Both the position numbers and the translations under genes were made by a program. Under the pieces are notes generated by a model that ran no database searches, was not told where the DNA came from, and was given only the letters and a program-made list of their open reading frames with translations. Of a stretch of DNA of 64,000 nt, positions 25,433 to 35,288 are shown one piece after another (positions within the stretch are counted from its first letter, which is position 1; every line of letters starts with the position of its first letter). Source of the DNA: Flavobacteriales bacterium UBA6057 (GTDB taxonomy: Bacteria; Bacteroidota; Bacteroidia; Flavobacteriales_G; Salibacteraceae); NCBI GenBank assembly GCA_002428995.1, contig DIYJ01000007.1, forward strand, positions 208,794-272,793, written 5' to 3'.

Positions 25433-28192
25433 ATGAAAAGACTACTCAGCATCTTGGTTTTGATGGCCCTGGCCATCCCATCGTTTGCCACCCACAACCG
25501 AGCTGGAGAGATCATATTCAGTAGGGTCAATGACACCAACCCTTTCCTCTACAGCATTACAATTGTTACCTACACCCGCTATGTATATCCCGGGTCCAGT
25601 GCATCCAGCGATGGTAGTAATGATGCAGACAGGTGTCAGCTCGATATCAATTTTGGAGATGGAACCTCTGCGATTGTAAACCGCACCAACGGAGTCGGAG
25701 ATCCAAACAGTGATTGTGATGAACCGATCGGATCTGGCATTCAAATCGTGAATGGAAAGGATCTTAAGAAGAATGAATACACGGTCATTCACGAGTTTCC
25801 CGGACCGGGGACTTACACCGTGTCGATGGAAGACCCCAACAGAACGCGGGGCATCAATAACATCCCGAACAGTGTTGAGGTGCCGTTTTACATTCAGAGT
25901 AGCATCACGGTAGACCAGTTTTCAGGAGGTAACAATGCTCCGAATCTGGCCAATCCACCCATTGATGATGGCTGCGTAAATGCGGTTTTTGAGCACAATC
26001 CAGGTGCTGTTGATCCTGACGGTGACAGTTTGGTTTACTCCATTGTCAGCTGCCGTGGCGCAGATGGTGTGATCATTAACGACTATCTCTTGCCCAATCA
26101 GGTGGGTGCACCAGCCGGAAACAGATTGACGATCGATCCTAGAACAGGTGATCTGGTGTGGAACTCACCAAAGGTGCAGGGCGAATACAACATTTGCATC
26201 CAAATCGATGAATACCGAAGAAATCCCAACAATGGGAATATCATTCGTGTAGGATCGATCATTCGGGATATGCAGATCACGATTACCACTTGTGATCAGG
26301 ATCCACCAAACCTCTTTCCTCCGGGACGTTCTTGTGTGACTGCTGGCCAGGTGCTGGATAGAACAATCGTTGCCGAGGATGAAGAAGCGACTCAGCTAAG
26401 CTTGACGGCTACGGGATTTCCGTTCGAGGCGGACAATCGAGCGACACTGAATGGATTGTTCCAAACCGGTAACGATCCGCTGGAGGTAACCGGTGTGCCT
26501 CCGATCACTGCTGACTTCCGCTGGCAAACGGCTTGCAACAACATTCAACTTCAGCCTTACTGGGTGTACTTCAAAGCGAAGCAAATTGGTGGGGTAGAAC
26601 TGGCAGATTTCGAAACGTACGAGATAAGGGTGGTGGCTCCTGCCGTGCAAATCACCTCCATTGTTCCACAGGGTAAAACCTTTCAGCTTCAATGGACCCA
26701 GGCCACTTGCACCCAGGCTGTCGGGTATGATGTTTATCGCTTCAACGACAGCATCGGATATGTAGCTGCCGAATGCGTCACAGGTGTTCCGGATGACAGG
26801 GGATATGTGATGATCGGCTCAACCGATGGATTAGGTGCCACCTCCTTCGTGGATGACAACGATGGCCTCGGGCTGGTACATGGCCAGCGCTATTGCTACA
26901 TGATTGTGACGCGCTATCCTGATGGTTCGGAGAGTTATCCTTCCGAAGAAAGTTGCGCGGAGCTGATTCGGGATGTGCCGATTTTGAATAAGGTCAGCGT
27001 GATTGAGACGGATTCCGTCAACGGTGGCGATAGCATTTCATGGTACAAGCCGATTGATCTGAAGACAGACATCTTCGGTCCGCCTTATCGCTATCAGCTC
27101 AGCCGATCTTCAGAGCTCAATGGAACATTTGAAGTGATCTACACGGGGCCGCAAGCGAATGACTTCCTCACCCTGGATACTGTTTATGTTGATTCAGGGC
27201 TTAACACCCTGCGAGAGCAATACTTTTACAAAATCGTGCTTCTCAGCAATGGAGAGGAAACAGGCGAGTCCAGGAGAGCTTCATCGGTATTCTTGTCCTC
27301 CATTCCATCTGACAACCAACTGAGGCTGGTCTGGGATGCGAATGTGCCCTGGACAAACGATCGATTTGTCATTCATCGATTCCGTCCGAATTCCACCGTA
27401 TTGTTTGATACGCTGGATACGGTGCAGGGAACGAGCTACGTAGATCGCAACCTTGCAAACCTCAGAGAGTACAGCTACTTCGTGACTTCCATTGGAAGCT
27501 ATTCTTCGGATGACCTGCCCGAGATACTGCTGAACAACTCGCAGATTCATACCGGCATTCCTATAGACTTGGAAGCACCTTGTCCGCCTGCGTCTCCCTT
27601 CATCGATGGAGATTGCGAAGTGGAGGAAAACAGCCTGAGCTGGGAAAACCCGATGCAGGTTTGTGATTCCGTAGATGACGTGGTTTCCTACAACATCTAT
27701 TTCGCAGATCAACTCGGTAAGCCACTGCAATTGATCGAATCCATTGACGATCCGGCAACAACGAGTTTCCGCGATTTGAGAGAAGGCTCTATTGCAGGTT
27801 GCTATGCCATCACAGCCATTGATAGCTTTGACAACGAGAGCGAGTTCAGTGCTTCGCTTTGCGTGGACAATTGTCCGGAATACACATTGCCGAACGTATT
27901 TACACCCGGAGGTGATGGCACCAACGACTTCTTTGGTCCCTTCCCTTACAAGTTTGTCGAGAGTATCTCCATTCAGATCTTCAATCGCTGGGGTGAATTG
28001 GTGTTCGAAACCACAGATCCAGACATCAACTGGGAAGGTGTACGCCAATCCAACGGAGAAGAAATGCCGAATGGGGTCTATTATTATGATTGCACGGTCA
28101 ATGAAATTCGCCTCACGGGAATTGTCCCGAGGACCATTCGAGGCTACGTACACCTGATCAAGGACAGCAGTCCTGCTTCACCAGCACCATAA
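25433..28192 (+). CDS. Secreted protein with T9SS type B sorting domain
   Basis: About 919 aa. The ATG at 25433 opens a signal peptide (MKRLLSILVLMALAIPSFA) followed by THNRAGEIIF, an N-terminus typical of a large Bacteroidota family annotated as gliding-motility C-terminal-domain proteins. A cadherin/PKD-like segment (DPDGDSLVYSI) lies near 200, and fibronectin III-like modules (KVSVIETDSVNGGDSISWYK; VEENSLSWENP) occupy about 410-810. The last about 90 residues (YTLPNVFTPGGDGTNDFF ... IFNRWGELVFET ... MPNGVYYY) are the CHU_C/type B sorting domain. Probably exported by T9SS to the surface; the ligand is unknown. ribE starts eight bases after its stop. Confidence 0.88.
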   Translation: MKRLLSILVLMALAIPSFATHNRAGEIIFSRVNDTNPFLYSITIVTYTRYVYPGSSASSDGSNDADRCQLDINFGDGTSAIVNRTNGVGDPNSDCDEPIGSGIQIVNGKDLKKNEYTVIHEFPGPGTYTVSMEDPNRTRGINNIPNSVEVPFYIQSSITVDQFSGGNNAPNLANPPIDDGCVNAVFEHNPGAVDPDGDSLVYSIVSCRGADGVIINDYLLPNQVGAPAGNRLTIDPRTGDLVWNSPKVQGEYNICIQIDEYRRNPNNGNIIRVGSIIRDMQITITTCDQDPPNLFPPGRSCVTAGQVLDRTIVAEDEEATQLSLTATGFPFEADNRATLNGLFQTGNDPLEVTGVPPITADFRWQTACNNIQLQPYWVYFKAKQIGGVELADFETYEIRVVAPAVQITSIVPQGKTFQLQWTQATCTQAVGYDVYRFNDSIGYVAAECVTGVPDDRGYVMIGSTDGLGATSFVDDNDGLGLVHGQRYCYMIVTRYPDGSESYPSEESCAELIRDVPILNKVSVIETDSVNGGDSISWYKPIDLKTDIFGPPYRYQLSRSSELNGTFEVIYTGPQANDFLTLDTVYVDSGLNTLREQYFYKIVLLSNGEETGESRRASSVFLSSIPSDNQLRLVWDANVPWTNDRFVIHRFRPNSTVLFDTLDTVQGTSYVDRNLANLREYSYFVTSIGSYSSDDLPEILLNNSQIHTGIPIDLEAPCPPASPFIDGDCEVEENSLSWENPMQVCDSVDDVVSYNIYFADQLGKPLQLIESIDDPATTSFRDLREGSIAGCYAITAIDSFDNESEFSASLCVDNCPEYTLPNVFTPGGDGTNDFFGPFPYKFVESISIQIFNRWGELVFETTDPDINWEGVRQSNGEEMPNGVYYYDCTVNEIRLTGIVPRTIRGYVHLIKDSSPASPAP

Positions 28193-28200
28193 CCTTTTAC

Positions 28201-28800
28201 ATGTTTACAGGAATTATTGAATCTCTTGGAACCGTGAAGAATGTCACGGCTGAGGGAACGAACCTTCACATTACCATTTCCGCTTCTGTTACTCCAGAGT
28301 TGAAAATCGATCAAAGTGTTTCGCACAATGGTGTGTGCCTCACGGTGGTGGATATCGATGGCGACTCCTACGTAGTCACGGCCATCCAGGAAACCCTGGA
28401 TCGAAGCAACCTTGGATCACTTGCTTCAGGTACGACCGTAAATCTGGAGCGGTGCATGGCGGCCAACGGACGCTACGATGGTCACATCGTTCAGGGACAT
28501 GTGGATCAGCGGGCCACGGTAAAAAGCGTGGAAGAAGTAGACGGAAGCTGGGTTTATCACTTTGAGCTCGAGCAGGCTCATGAAGGACTGATCGTTGAAA
28601 AAGGAAGTATTTGTGTGAATGGAGTGAGCCTCACTGTGGCTTCAAACAGTGATAGCAGCTTCAGTGTAGCCATCATTCCTTATACCTACGAGCACACGAA
28701 TTTCAAGCAACTGAAGCCGGGCGATCTGGTCAACATCGAGTTTGACGTCCTTGGAAAATACGTGGCTGCCATGCTAAAGCAGCGAGGTGTAGTGGCTTAG
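28201..28800 (+). CDS. ribE: Riboflavin synthase alpha chain (RibE)
   Basis: RibE dismutates two molecules of 6,7-dimethyl-8-ribityllumazine to riboflavin. The 199-aa protein starts with the family hallmark MFTGIIESLG and has two lumazine-binding barrels: the first with NGVCLTVVDI and YDGHIVQGHVDQ, the second with VNGVSLTVAS and IPYTYEHTNF. No other riboflavin gene is adjacent. It follows the T9SS gene closely and its stop overlaps that of metF, which is convergent. Confidence 0.96.
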   Translation: MFTGIIESLGTVKNVTAEGTNLHITISASVTPELKIDQSVSHNGVCLTVVDIDGDSYVVTAIQETLDRSNLGSLASGTTVNLERCMAANGRYDGHIVQGHVDQRATVKSVEEVDGSWVYHFELEQAHEGLIVEKGSICVNGVSLTVASNSDSSFSVAIIPYTYEHTNFKQLKPGDLVNIEFDVLGKYVAAMLKQRGVVA

Positions 28801-29750
28801 AATACTGCGCTGGCAATCTGCTTGACAGCATTTGATTTTCCCATGGTGTAGAAATGCACGGAGGGAGCTCCTTTGGCGATCAACTCCTTCGTTTGTTGAA
28901 TGCCCCATTCCACACCTACTTGTAAAACATCCTCATTGCTTTTGCACTTCTCAAGCGCGTCTGAGAGATCTTCAGGAAGGTTGATGTGGAAGGTTTTTGG
29001 CAGGAAGTCGATGTGTTTCAGAGTTGTGATGGGCTTCAAGCCAGGAATGATGGGTGCTTCAATTCCCATGTCTCTGCAACGGTCTACAAACTCGAAGAAC
29101 TTGTTGTTGTCGAAAAACATCTGTGTCACAATGTACTCGGCTCCCAGATCAATCTTTCGCTTAAGGTTTTTGAGGTCAGATTTAAGGTTCATGGCCTCGA
29201 AGTGTTTTTCAGGATATCCTGCCACTCCAACACAAAAATTGGTCGGGGTGGCGTCCTTCATTTCCTGCTCCAGAAACTGGCCTTGATTCATGTGAATGAT
29301 CTGCTCCACCAACTCTGAGGCATAGGTGTGTCCGCTGTCATCAGGGACGAAGTTCGTTTCGGCTTTTCGGGCATCGCCTCGAAGTGCCAACACATTGTCA
29401 ATGCCAAGGAAATTGAGGTCGATCAAGGCGTTTTCGGTTTCCTCTCTTGAGAAGCCTCCACAAATCAGGTGAGGCACCGCTTCAATGTCGTAGCGGTTCA
29501 TGATGGCCGCGCATATTCCTACGGTTCCGGGACGCTTCCGAATGCTCACTTTTTCAAGGTATCCTTTCTCCCGCTTTTTGTAGATGAACTCTTCACGATG
29601 GTAGGTCACATTGATAAAGCGAGGCTTGAATTCCATCAAAGGATCAATGCCAGCGTAGAGCGTGTCTATGCCTTTGCCTTTAAGTGGAGGAAGAATTTCA
29701 AAGGAAAACAGCGTTTTGTCGCTTTCCTTAATTGCGTCAATCACCTTCAT
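28797..29750 (-). CDS. metF: 5,10-methylenetetrahydrofolate reductase (MetF)
   Basis: MetF reduces methylene-THF to methyl-THF, the methyl donor for methionine synthase; it is an FAD TIM-barrel enzyme. The 317-aa protein starts KVIDAIKESDKTLFSFEILPPLKGKG, with the catalytic FEILPP glutamate. It also has VTYHREEF, ALRGDARK, NFCVGVAGYPEKH and YIVTQMFFDNNKF, all MetF landmarks. It is convergent with ribE, overlapping by four bases, and divergent from lepA. Confidence 0.96.
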   Translation of the reverse strand: MKVIDAIKESDKTLFSFEILPPLKGKGIDTLYAGIDPLMEFKPRFINVTYHREEFIYKKREKGYLEKVSIRKRPGTVGICAAIMNRYDIEAVPHLICGGFSREETENALIDLNFLGIDNVLALRGDARKAETNFVPDDSGHTYASELVEQIIHMNQGQFLEQEMKDATPTNFCVGVAGYPEKHFEAMNLKSDLKNLKRKIDLGAEYIVTQMFFDNNKFFEFVDRCRDMGIEAPIIPGLKPITTLKHIDFLPKTFHINLPEDLSDALEKCKSNEDVLQVGVEWGIQQTKELIAKGAPSVHFYTMGKSNAVKQIASAVF

Positions 29751-29758
29751 AAGAGCGA

Positions 29759-29766
29759 CAAAAGTA
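29759..29766 (-). promoter_or_regulatory. Putative metF -7 element
   Basis: TACTTTTG on the minus strand matches TAnnTTTG and lies eight bases before the metF ATG. A TTG lies 16 nt further upstream (29783-29785), somewhat close for a -33 element. Confidence 0.45.
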
Positions 29767-29949
29767 GCGGTGAGTGGATTAACAAGATCCGGGAAGGACG
29801 CTTTTTCGGGAATATTTTCGATTGAGGCTTGCGGACCCTTGGTGCGGTAGCCGGGGGATGCATTCTAAACAGAACTCGGTGTGGTCGGACGCTGGAATGA
29901 TTTCACTGGAAACGGTTACAAAGAGCGCTTTTGGCATGGATCGCATGAC

Positions 29950-29957
29950 TACTTTTG
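29950..29957 (+). promoter_or_regulatory. Putative lepA -7 element
   Basis: TACTTTTG matches the -7 consensus, with TTTTG 16 nt upstream (29929-29933). It lies 18 bp before the chosen lepA ATG at 29976. The octamer is identical to the one of the divergent metF gene. Confidence 0.5.
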
Positions 29958-29975
29958 CAGGCTAATTTGCAGTGC

Positions 29976-31763
29976 ATGAAGCACATCAGGAACTTTTGCA
30001 TCATTGCTCATATCGATCACGGAAAAAGTACGTTGGCCGACCGCCTGCTTCAGGCTACTGGCGCGGTAAGTGATCGCGAACTGAAGGAGCAGACCCTTGA
30101 CGATATGGACTTGGAGCGGGAGCGCGGGATTACGATCAAGAGCCACGCGATCCAAATGCACTACACTCAGGGTGGAGAGGAGTACACGCTCAATCTGATT
30201 GACACTCCGGGTCACGTTGATTTCTCTTACGAAGTTTCAAGGGCCATTGCAGCCTGTGAAGGGGCATTGCTCCTGGTGGACGCTTCCCAGGGTATTCAGG
30301 CCCAAACCATTTCGAACCTCTACCTGGCGCTTGAGCACGATCTGGAAATCATTCCAGTGCTCAACAAAATGGACTTGCCTTCTGCCATGCCCGAGGAAGT
30401 GAAGGATCAGATGGTAGACCTGATCGGTTGTGACCGTGAAGAGATTCTGGCGGCCAGCGGAAAAACCGGGGCCGGAGTTCCTGAGCTTTTGGAAGCGATC
30501 ATTGATCGGATTCCAGCACCTTCTGGTGATCCGCAGGCACCACTGCAGGCACTTATTTTCGACAGCGTCTACAATTCTTACCGAGGAGTGATTGCCTACT
30601 TCCGAATCATGAACGGTTCGATGAAGAGTGGAGAAGAAGTGAAGTTCTACTACACGGGCAAGAAATACATCGCGGAAGAAATTGGGGTCCTGGAGCTGAA
30701 GCAGGAAAAGCGGAAGGAAATAAAGACGGGTGATGTAGGTTACATCATCAGCGGTGTTAAGCGAGCTACGGAGATCAAGGTGGGAGATACCATTACCTCC
30801 GTTGAGCGTCCTTCAGACAAAGCCATCGAAGGTTTTGAGAATGTGAAGCCGATGGTTTTCGCGGGGATTTACCCCGTGGATACGGATGATTATGAAGAAT
30901 TGCGCGACTGCATGGAGAAACTGCAGCTCAACGATGCTTCACTGACCTTCGAACCGGAATCAAGTGCGGCCCTCGGGTTTGGTTTCCGTTGTGGCTTCCT
31001 CGGGATGCTTCACATGGAGATCATTCAGGAACGATTGGAGCGCGAGTTTGGCATGACGGTGATTACCACCGTGCCTAACGTGTCTTACAAAGCCTACGCG
31101 ATGGATGGAAACATGGAAGTGGTGAACAACCCTTCTGATTTGCCCGATCCTTCCAAGCTCGATAAGGTGGAAGAACCCTACATCAGCGCTCAGATCATCA
31201 CCAAGAATGATTACGTGGGAGCTGTGATGAGCCTCTGCATCAGCAAGCGCGGATTGCTCAAAAACCAAGTATACCTGACCAGTGAGCGGGTAGAGCTGAC
31301 CTTCGATATGCCTCTGGCAGAGATCGTATTTGACTTCTACGACCGATTGAAGACAATCTCAAAAGGATATGCCTCTTTCGATTACCATCCCATTGGTTAC
31401 CACGCTTCGAACCTGGTGAAGATGGACATCCTGCTCAATGGTGATCAGGTGGACGCGCTTTCAGCGTTGATACATAAAGACCATGCGTTTGAGTTGGGTA
31501 AGAAAATCTGCATCAAACTCAAGGAGCTCATCCCTCGCCAGCAGTTTGAGATTGCCATTCAGGCGTCCATCGGAGCGAAGATCATCGCTCGGGAAACGGT
31601 GAAGGCGTTGCGTAAGGATGTAACTGCCAAGTGTTATGGTGGTGACATCACACGAAAGCGAAAGCTTCTCGAAAAGCAGAAGAAAGGGAAGAAGCGTATG
31701 CGTCAGATCGGTAGTGTGGAAGTTCCTCAGCAGGCCTTCCTGGCAGTGCTCAAACTGGATTAA
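29976..31763 (+). CDS. lepA: Elongation factor 4 (LepA)
   Basis: LepA is a ribosome-associated translational GTPase that can back-translocate or help assemble ribosomes. The start is set at the ATG at 29976 because it gives MKHIRNFCIIAHIDHGKSTL, the family N-terminus. G-domain motifs are AHIDHGKST (G1), GITIKSHA (G2 region), DTPGHVDF (G3) and NKMDL (G4). The C-terminal half holds the LepA-specific stretch CGFLGMLHMEIIQERLEREF and ends with a basic tail (TRKRKLLEKQKKGKKRMRQI). The length, 595 aa, is normal. Its stop overlaps that of the convergent peptidase gene. Confidence 0.97.
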   Translation: MKHIRNFCIIAHIDHGKSTLADRLLQATGAVSDRELKEQTLDDMDLERERGITIKSHAIQMHYTQGGEEYTLNLIDTPGHVDFSYEVSRAIAACEGALLLVDASQGIQAQTISNLYLALEHDLEIIPVLNKMDLPSAMPEEVKDQMVDLIGCDREEILAASGKTGAGVPELLEAIIDRIPAPSGDPQAPLQALIFDSVYNSYRGVIAYFRIMNGSMKSGEEVKFYYTGKKYIAEEIGVLELKQEKRKEIKTGDVGYIISGVKRATEIKVGDTITSVERPSDKAIEGFENVKPMVFAGIYPVDTDDYEELRDCMEKLQLNDASLTFEPESSAALGFGFRCGFLGMLHMEIIQERLEREFGMTVITTVPNVSYKAYAMDGNMEVVNNPSDLPDPSKLDKVEEPYISAQIITKNDYVGAVMSLCISKRGLLKNQVYLTSERVELTFDMPLAEIVFDFYDRLKTISKGYASFDYHPIGYHASNLVKMDILLNGDQVDALSALIHKDHAFELGKKICIKLKELIPRQQFEIAIQASIGAKIIARETVKALRKDVTAKCYGGDITRKRKLLEKQKKGKKRMRQIGSVEVPQQAFLAVLKLD

Positions 31764-32794
31764 GCTCCGTTGCCGGTCTTTTCCTGATAAAGCGTTTGTA
31801 GTAACACTTCGCCCACCACTTTCAGGGTCGTGGGGTCTATGCCTTCCATGGTGTCATCATGGGTGTGGTGGAAGGCTCCGAAATCCATACGTCCCAGCTC
31901 GTAATGAATGATGTCGATCGTTGGGATCTTCGCGATGGTGTTCAGGTATACGTGATCATCCGTGATTTGCGGTCCAATCGCATTCTGGAAATAAGTGTTG
32001 TAACCCATCTTATGCGCAAAGTTCCAAACCTTGTTCACGACTGGTTGGGCATAATACATGGACACTCCATCCTTCGGAAAAACTGCATTTCCTGCACCGA
32101 CCATATCAAGCAGGATGCCGTAGCGCGGTTGGTAGTTGGGAAAAGGAATGTTGCGCGACCAGTGTTGTGAACCCAGGCACCAACTGTCATTGGACGTGCC
32201 TACCATGCTGCCTTCTGGCTTGCCATAGTCTTCTGCATCGAAGAAGATAATGTCGATTCCGATCTCAGGGCCGAGGCTGTCTTCGGCAATGATCCGCGCT
32301 AGTTCCAGCAGTACACCCACACCACTGGCGCCATCATTGGCTCCATCAATCGGCTGTGATTTTCGCTCATTTCCGCGGTCTGCATACGGGCGCGTATCCC
32401 AATGCGCACAGAGGAGCACTCGATCCGCTGCCTCAGGCTTGTAACGCCCCATGATGTTGTAGATCTCCAGGTCGAGGTTGTTGTAGCTCTTGACGGTAGC
32501 CGACTGAGTCACGACCTCCAGTCCATAATCTTCAAGCTGCGACTCCAGCCAACGTGCGCAGGCCTTGTGCGCCTCGGTGTTTGGAACTCTTGGCCCAAAA
32601 TCTACCTGCTTTTCAATCATAGCGTAGGCATTCTCCCCCGAGAACTCAGGGGTTTCTACCAGGTTGATTTCCTGCACAACAGGTTTTGGGGTTTTTGGCT
32701 GAGGTGTTGGCCTCTTTTTAGGCTCTTCGTCACAGGAAGAGAAGCAGAGTGCCAGGCATAGAAGCGTAATAAAGGAGGTTACTTTATTTCCCAT
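31760..32794 (-). CDS. M28-family peptidase / glutaminyl-cyclase-like lipoprotein
   Basis: A 344-aa predicted lipoprotein: the signal peptide ends in a lipobox (LALCFSSC), followed by a Pro/Lys-rich linker (PKKRPTPQPKTPKP). The catalytic domain is of the M28 zinc-aminopeptidase / glutaminyl cyclase type: LLCAHWDTRPYADR, GANDGASGVGVLLELAR, DIIFFDAEDYG and YHTHDD-like FHHTHDDTMEGID give the metal ligands His, Asp, Glu, Asp and His. Membership of the cyclase rather than the peptidase branch is likely, from the sequence SWCLGSQHW and overall layout, but not certain. Its start overlaps the cysS stop by 16 bases, so the two are cotranscribed. Confidence 0.88.
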   Translation of the reverse strand: MGNKVTSFITLLCLALCFSSCDEEPKKRPTPQPKTPKPVVQEINLVETPEFSGENAYAMIEKQVDFGPRVPNTEAHKACARWLESQLEDYGLEVVTQSATVKSYNNLDLEIYNIMGRYKPEAADRVLLCAHWDTRPYADRGNERKSQPIDGANDGASGVGVLLELARIIAEDSLGPEIGIDIIFFDAEDYGKPEGSMVGTSNDSWCLGSQHWSRNIPFPNYQPRYGILLDMVGAGNAVFPKDGVSMYYAQPVVNKVWNFAHKMGYNTYFQNAIGPQITDDHVYLNTIAKIPTIDIIHYELGRMDFGAFHHTHDDTMEGIDPTTLKVVGEVLLQTLYQEKTGNGA

Positions 32795-34251
32795 GCGGCT
32801 CCGTCTTTTCCGTCTTTCACTTCAATTTCCAATTCCTTCAATCGGTCACGGATCAGGTCGGAAGTTCCCCAGTCTTTGTCCGTTCTGGCGCGCTGGCGGA
32901 ACTCAAGAATCAAATCCATCAAGCCACCAATTTTTTCGTCACCTGCTTCGGCTTTTCCTTCGGGTTGCTTCAGGCCGAGTACGTCAAACACAAAGCCGTG
33001 AACCAGTTGGATCAGCGCATCCTTGTCTTCCTGAGTCAATACTGTTTTCTCCTTGCCGTCCACCTTCACTGTCTTCACCAGATCAAACAGATGACTGATC
33101 AGGATGGGGCTGTTGAAGTCATCGTTCATGGCCGCATAGAAGCGGTCGCTGTAGTCTTTCACGGAGAGATTAGAAGCGCTTCCAACTTCAATGGACTTCA
33201 TCTTGTCCAGGCCATTCATCAGGCGCTTGAATCCTGCTTCGGCAGCTTCCAGCGCTTCGTTGGAGAAGTCGAGCGTGCTGCCATAGTGCGCTTGCATGGA
33301 GAAGAACCGAACTACCATGGGGTGGAAGCCCTTTCTCAGAAGTTTATGATCGCCAGTGAATAGCTCATCCGGCAGGATGGAATTGCCCAACGATTTGGAC
33401 ATCTTCTTGCCTTCAAAGGTCAGCATGTTTGCATGCATCCAGTAACGCACCGCATGAGAGCCGTGGGCCGCCTTGTTTTGTGCAATCTCACATTCGTGGT
33501 GAGGGAATTTAAGGTCCATTCCACCTCCATGTATGTCAAAGGTCTCGCCCAGGTATTTGGTGCTCATGACCGAGCACTCAAGGTGCCATCCCGGAAAACC
33601 TTCACCCCAGGGTGAGCTCCAGCGCATGATGTGCGATGGGGAAGCCTTCTTCCATAGCGCGAAGTCAATGGGGTTTCGCTTTTCGTCCTGCCCATCCAGA
33701 TCACGCGTTCCAGAGATAAGCTCATCCACCTTTCGACCGGATAGTATACCGTATTCATCGCCCTCGCTGTAGCGAAGCACATCAAAGTAGACCGACCCGT
33801 TGATCTCGTAAGCCAGGCCTGCGTCAATGATCTTCTGAATGATCTCAATCTGCTCTACAATGTGTCCGGTAGCTGTGGGCTCAATGTCGGGCGGAAGTGT
33901 GTTGAAATCGGCCATCTTGGCCCGAAAATCGAGCGTGTAGCGCTGAACGATTTCCATCGGCTCCAGTTGCTCCAGACGTGCCTTCTTGCTGATCTTATCT
34001 TCTCCTTCATCCGCATCGTTTTCAAGGTGTCCTGCATCGGTAATGTTTCGGACGTAGCGCACCTTGTAGCCGAGGAAACGGAGGTATCGATTCACGAGAT
34101 CGAAAGACATGAAGGTCCGGCAGTTGCCGAGGTGGACATTGCTGTACACCGTTGGTCCACAAACGTAGAGTCCCACAAAGGGCGGATTTAAAGGTTCGAA
34201 AGGTTCCTTTTGACCCGTTAGGGTGTTGTAAATGTGAAGCTGTGATTCCAT
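32779..34251 (-). CDS. cysS: Cysteinyl-tRNA synthetase (CysS)
   Basis: Class I synthetase that charges tRNA-Cys with cysteine. The ATG at 34251 gives MESQLHIYNTLTGQKEPF, the usual start; the longer frame adds 13 implausible residues. The HIGH-type motif is PTVYSNVHLGN near residue 34, preceded by the zinc ligand Cys in YVCGP. WHLECSVMS and FPHHECEIAQ supply further zinc ligands, and KMSKSLGN is the KMSKS loop. Length about 490 aa is standard. The M28 gene overlaps its 3' end. Confidence 0.97.
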   Translation of the reverse strand: MESQLHIYNTLTGQKEPFEPLNPPFVGLYVCGPTVYSNVHLGNCRTFMSFDLVNRYLRFLGYKVRYVRNITDAGHLENDADEGEDKISKKARLEQLEPMEIVQRYTLDFRAKMADFNTLPPDIEPTATGHIVEQIEIIQKIIDAGLAYEINGSVYFDVLRYSEGDEYGILSGRKVDELISGTRDLDGQDEKRNPIDFALWKKASPSHIMRWSSPWGEGFPGWHLECSVMSTKYLGETFDIHGGGMDLKFPHHECEIAQNKAAHGSHAVRYWMHANMLTFEGKKMSKSLGNSILPDELFTGDHKLLRKGFHPMVVRFFSMQAHYGSTLDFSNEALEAAEAGFKRLMNGLDKMKSIEVGSASNLSVKDYSDRFYAAMNDDFNSPILISHLFDLVKTVKVDGKEKTVLTQEDKDALIQLVHGFVFDVLGLKQPEGKAEAGDEKIGGLMDLILEFRQRARTDKDWGTSDLIRDRLKELEIEVKDGKDGAAWEIK

Positions 34252-34269
34252 GCTCTGATTCGTGGCGGC

Positions 34270-34277
34270 CAAAGATA
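34270..34277 (-). promoter_or_regulatory. Putative cysS -7 element
   Basis: TATCTTTG on the minus strand matches TAnnTTTG and lies 18 bp before the cysS ATG at 34251, which also supports that start. No clear -33 element is visible. Confidence 0.45.
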
Positions 34278-34329
34278 ATGAGCCTGTCACTGAGGAATCA
34301 TGAATAAGAAGAAAAAGGGTTTCCGGGAC

Positions 34330-35226
34330 CTACTGCATGCTTTTATCGATGACTCCGTCACCGACATACTTGCCACCTGCGTAAACCTCGATTTTCAAAA
34401 GGATTCCGTTCTGGTCGTATCGATAGATCTTACCATCGATCAAACGTCCGTTCTTGAACATTCCCTTTTGAGAGATTTGGCGGTTCTTGTTGTAGAGGGT
34501 GTGCTGACCGTTACCATCAAAGAATCCAATGTTCGGCTTGTCTTCTGTTTTGGTCACTACCACAGTACGCTTCACTTCGTTGTTTTCGTCCTTCACCGGC
34601 TCGGGCTCAACAGCCACGGCTTTTGCTTCGGGCGCACTTTCGTTGAAGGTTGATTTCGAGGCGTCCATCTTGCCATCGTTGTAAACCTTGACAGATTTCA
34701 CTTTTCCGTTCTCGAAGTATTCCTTGACTTCTCCGGTTTCCTTACCACCGTTCCAGTTACCTTCGATCATCAGCTGACCGTTTTCGTAGTAGTATTTCTG
34801 CGGGCCTTCGCGCTTGCCGGAAGCGTTGAAGGTGAAGTCCTGTTGCACTTGTCCGTTCGGATAGAAGCGCTTAAAAGCTCCGGTGTTTTTGGTGGTAGCC
34901 CAACTTCCTTGTTCTTCGATCTGTCCGTTCTCGTAGTAAGTGGTGTAAGGGCCTTTAGGACGACCGCTTACAAACGTGATCTCATTCTTCAATTTTCCGC
35001 CTGGATAGAACGTCTTCCAAACACCCACTTTTCGACCATTGGCGTAATCGCCTTCTTCCACGGTAGCTGTAGGAGCGTAACCAGGCTTCTTGGAATCGGT
35101 TCCCTTCACTACCCAGTGTCCGTCTCTTCTGCCCTCGGCATTGACTTGGTTTTGCGACCAAAGCTGAATGCTGAAGCAACAAAGCAAGACCAGAAGGCAA
35201 GGTTTAATCATGGAAGACAGTCTCAT
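34330..35226 (-). CDS. Exported MORN-like repeat protein (YwqK family type)
   Basis: A 298-aa protein with a signal peptide (MIKPCLLVLLCCFSIQLWSQ). Tandem 20-25-residue repeats of the form FYPGGKLKNEITFVSGRPKG / YYENGQIEEQGSW fill residues about 60-195 and recur near 250-290; these are the MORN-2/YwqK-type repeats. Such proteins are often mislabelled toxin-antitoxin YwqK antitoxins; there is no toxin partner here. A central acidic, Ala/Pro/Glu-rich linker (APEAKAVAVEPEPVKDEN) separates the two repeat blocks. Function is unknown; probably periplasmic or outer-membrane. The start could also be the ATG five codons in. Confidence 0.85.
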   Translation of the reverse strand: MRLSSMIKPCLLVLLCCFSIQLWSQNQVNAEGRRDGHWVVKGTDSKKPGYAPTATVEEGDYANGRKVGVWKTFYPGGKLKNEITFVSGRPKGPYTTYYENGQIEEQGSWATTKNTGAFKRFYPNGQVQQDFTFNASGKREGPQKYYYENGQLMIEGNWNGGKETGEVKEYFENGKVKSVKVYNDGKMDASKSTFNESAPEAKAVAVEPEPVKDENNEVKRTVVVTKTEDKPNIGFFDGNGQHTLYNKNRQISQKGMFKNGRLIDGKIYRYDQNGILLKIEVYAGGKYVGDGVIDKSMQ

Positions 35227-35288
35227 TTGGGGCGCAAAAGATATACTTATTTCTAAAAGCTTCAGGGGGCTTCTTGTGGCCTTTTCGA

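Noticed and set aside
27281..28153. 290-codon minus-strand frame inside the T9SS gene at 25.4-28.2 kb
   Set aside because: It is antisense to the conserved CHU_C domain, with basic, unstructured composition and no signal of its own.
34330..35226. Toxin-antitoxin antitoxin (YwqK)
   Set aside because: The repeats are MORN-like and the protein has a signal peptide; no toxin gene is adjacent, so the TA label is not justified.
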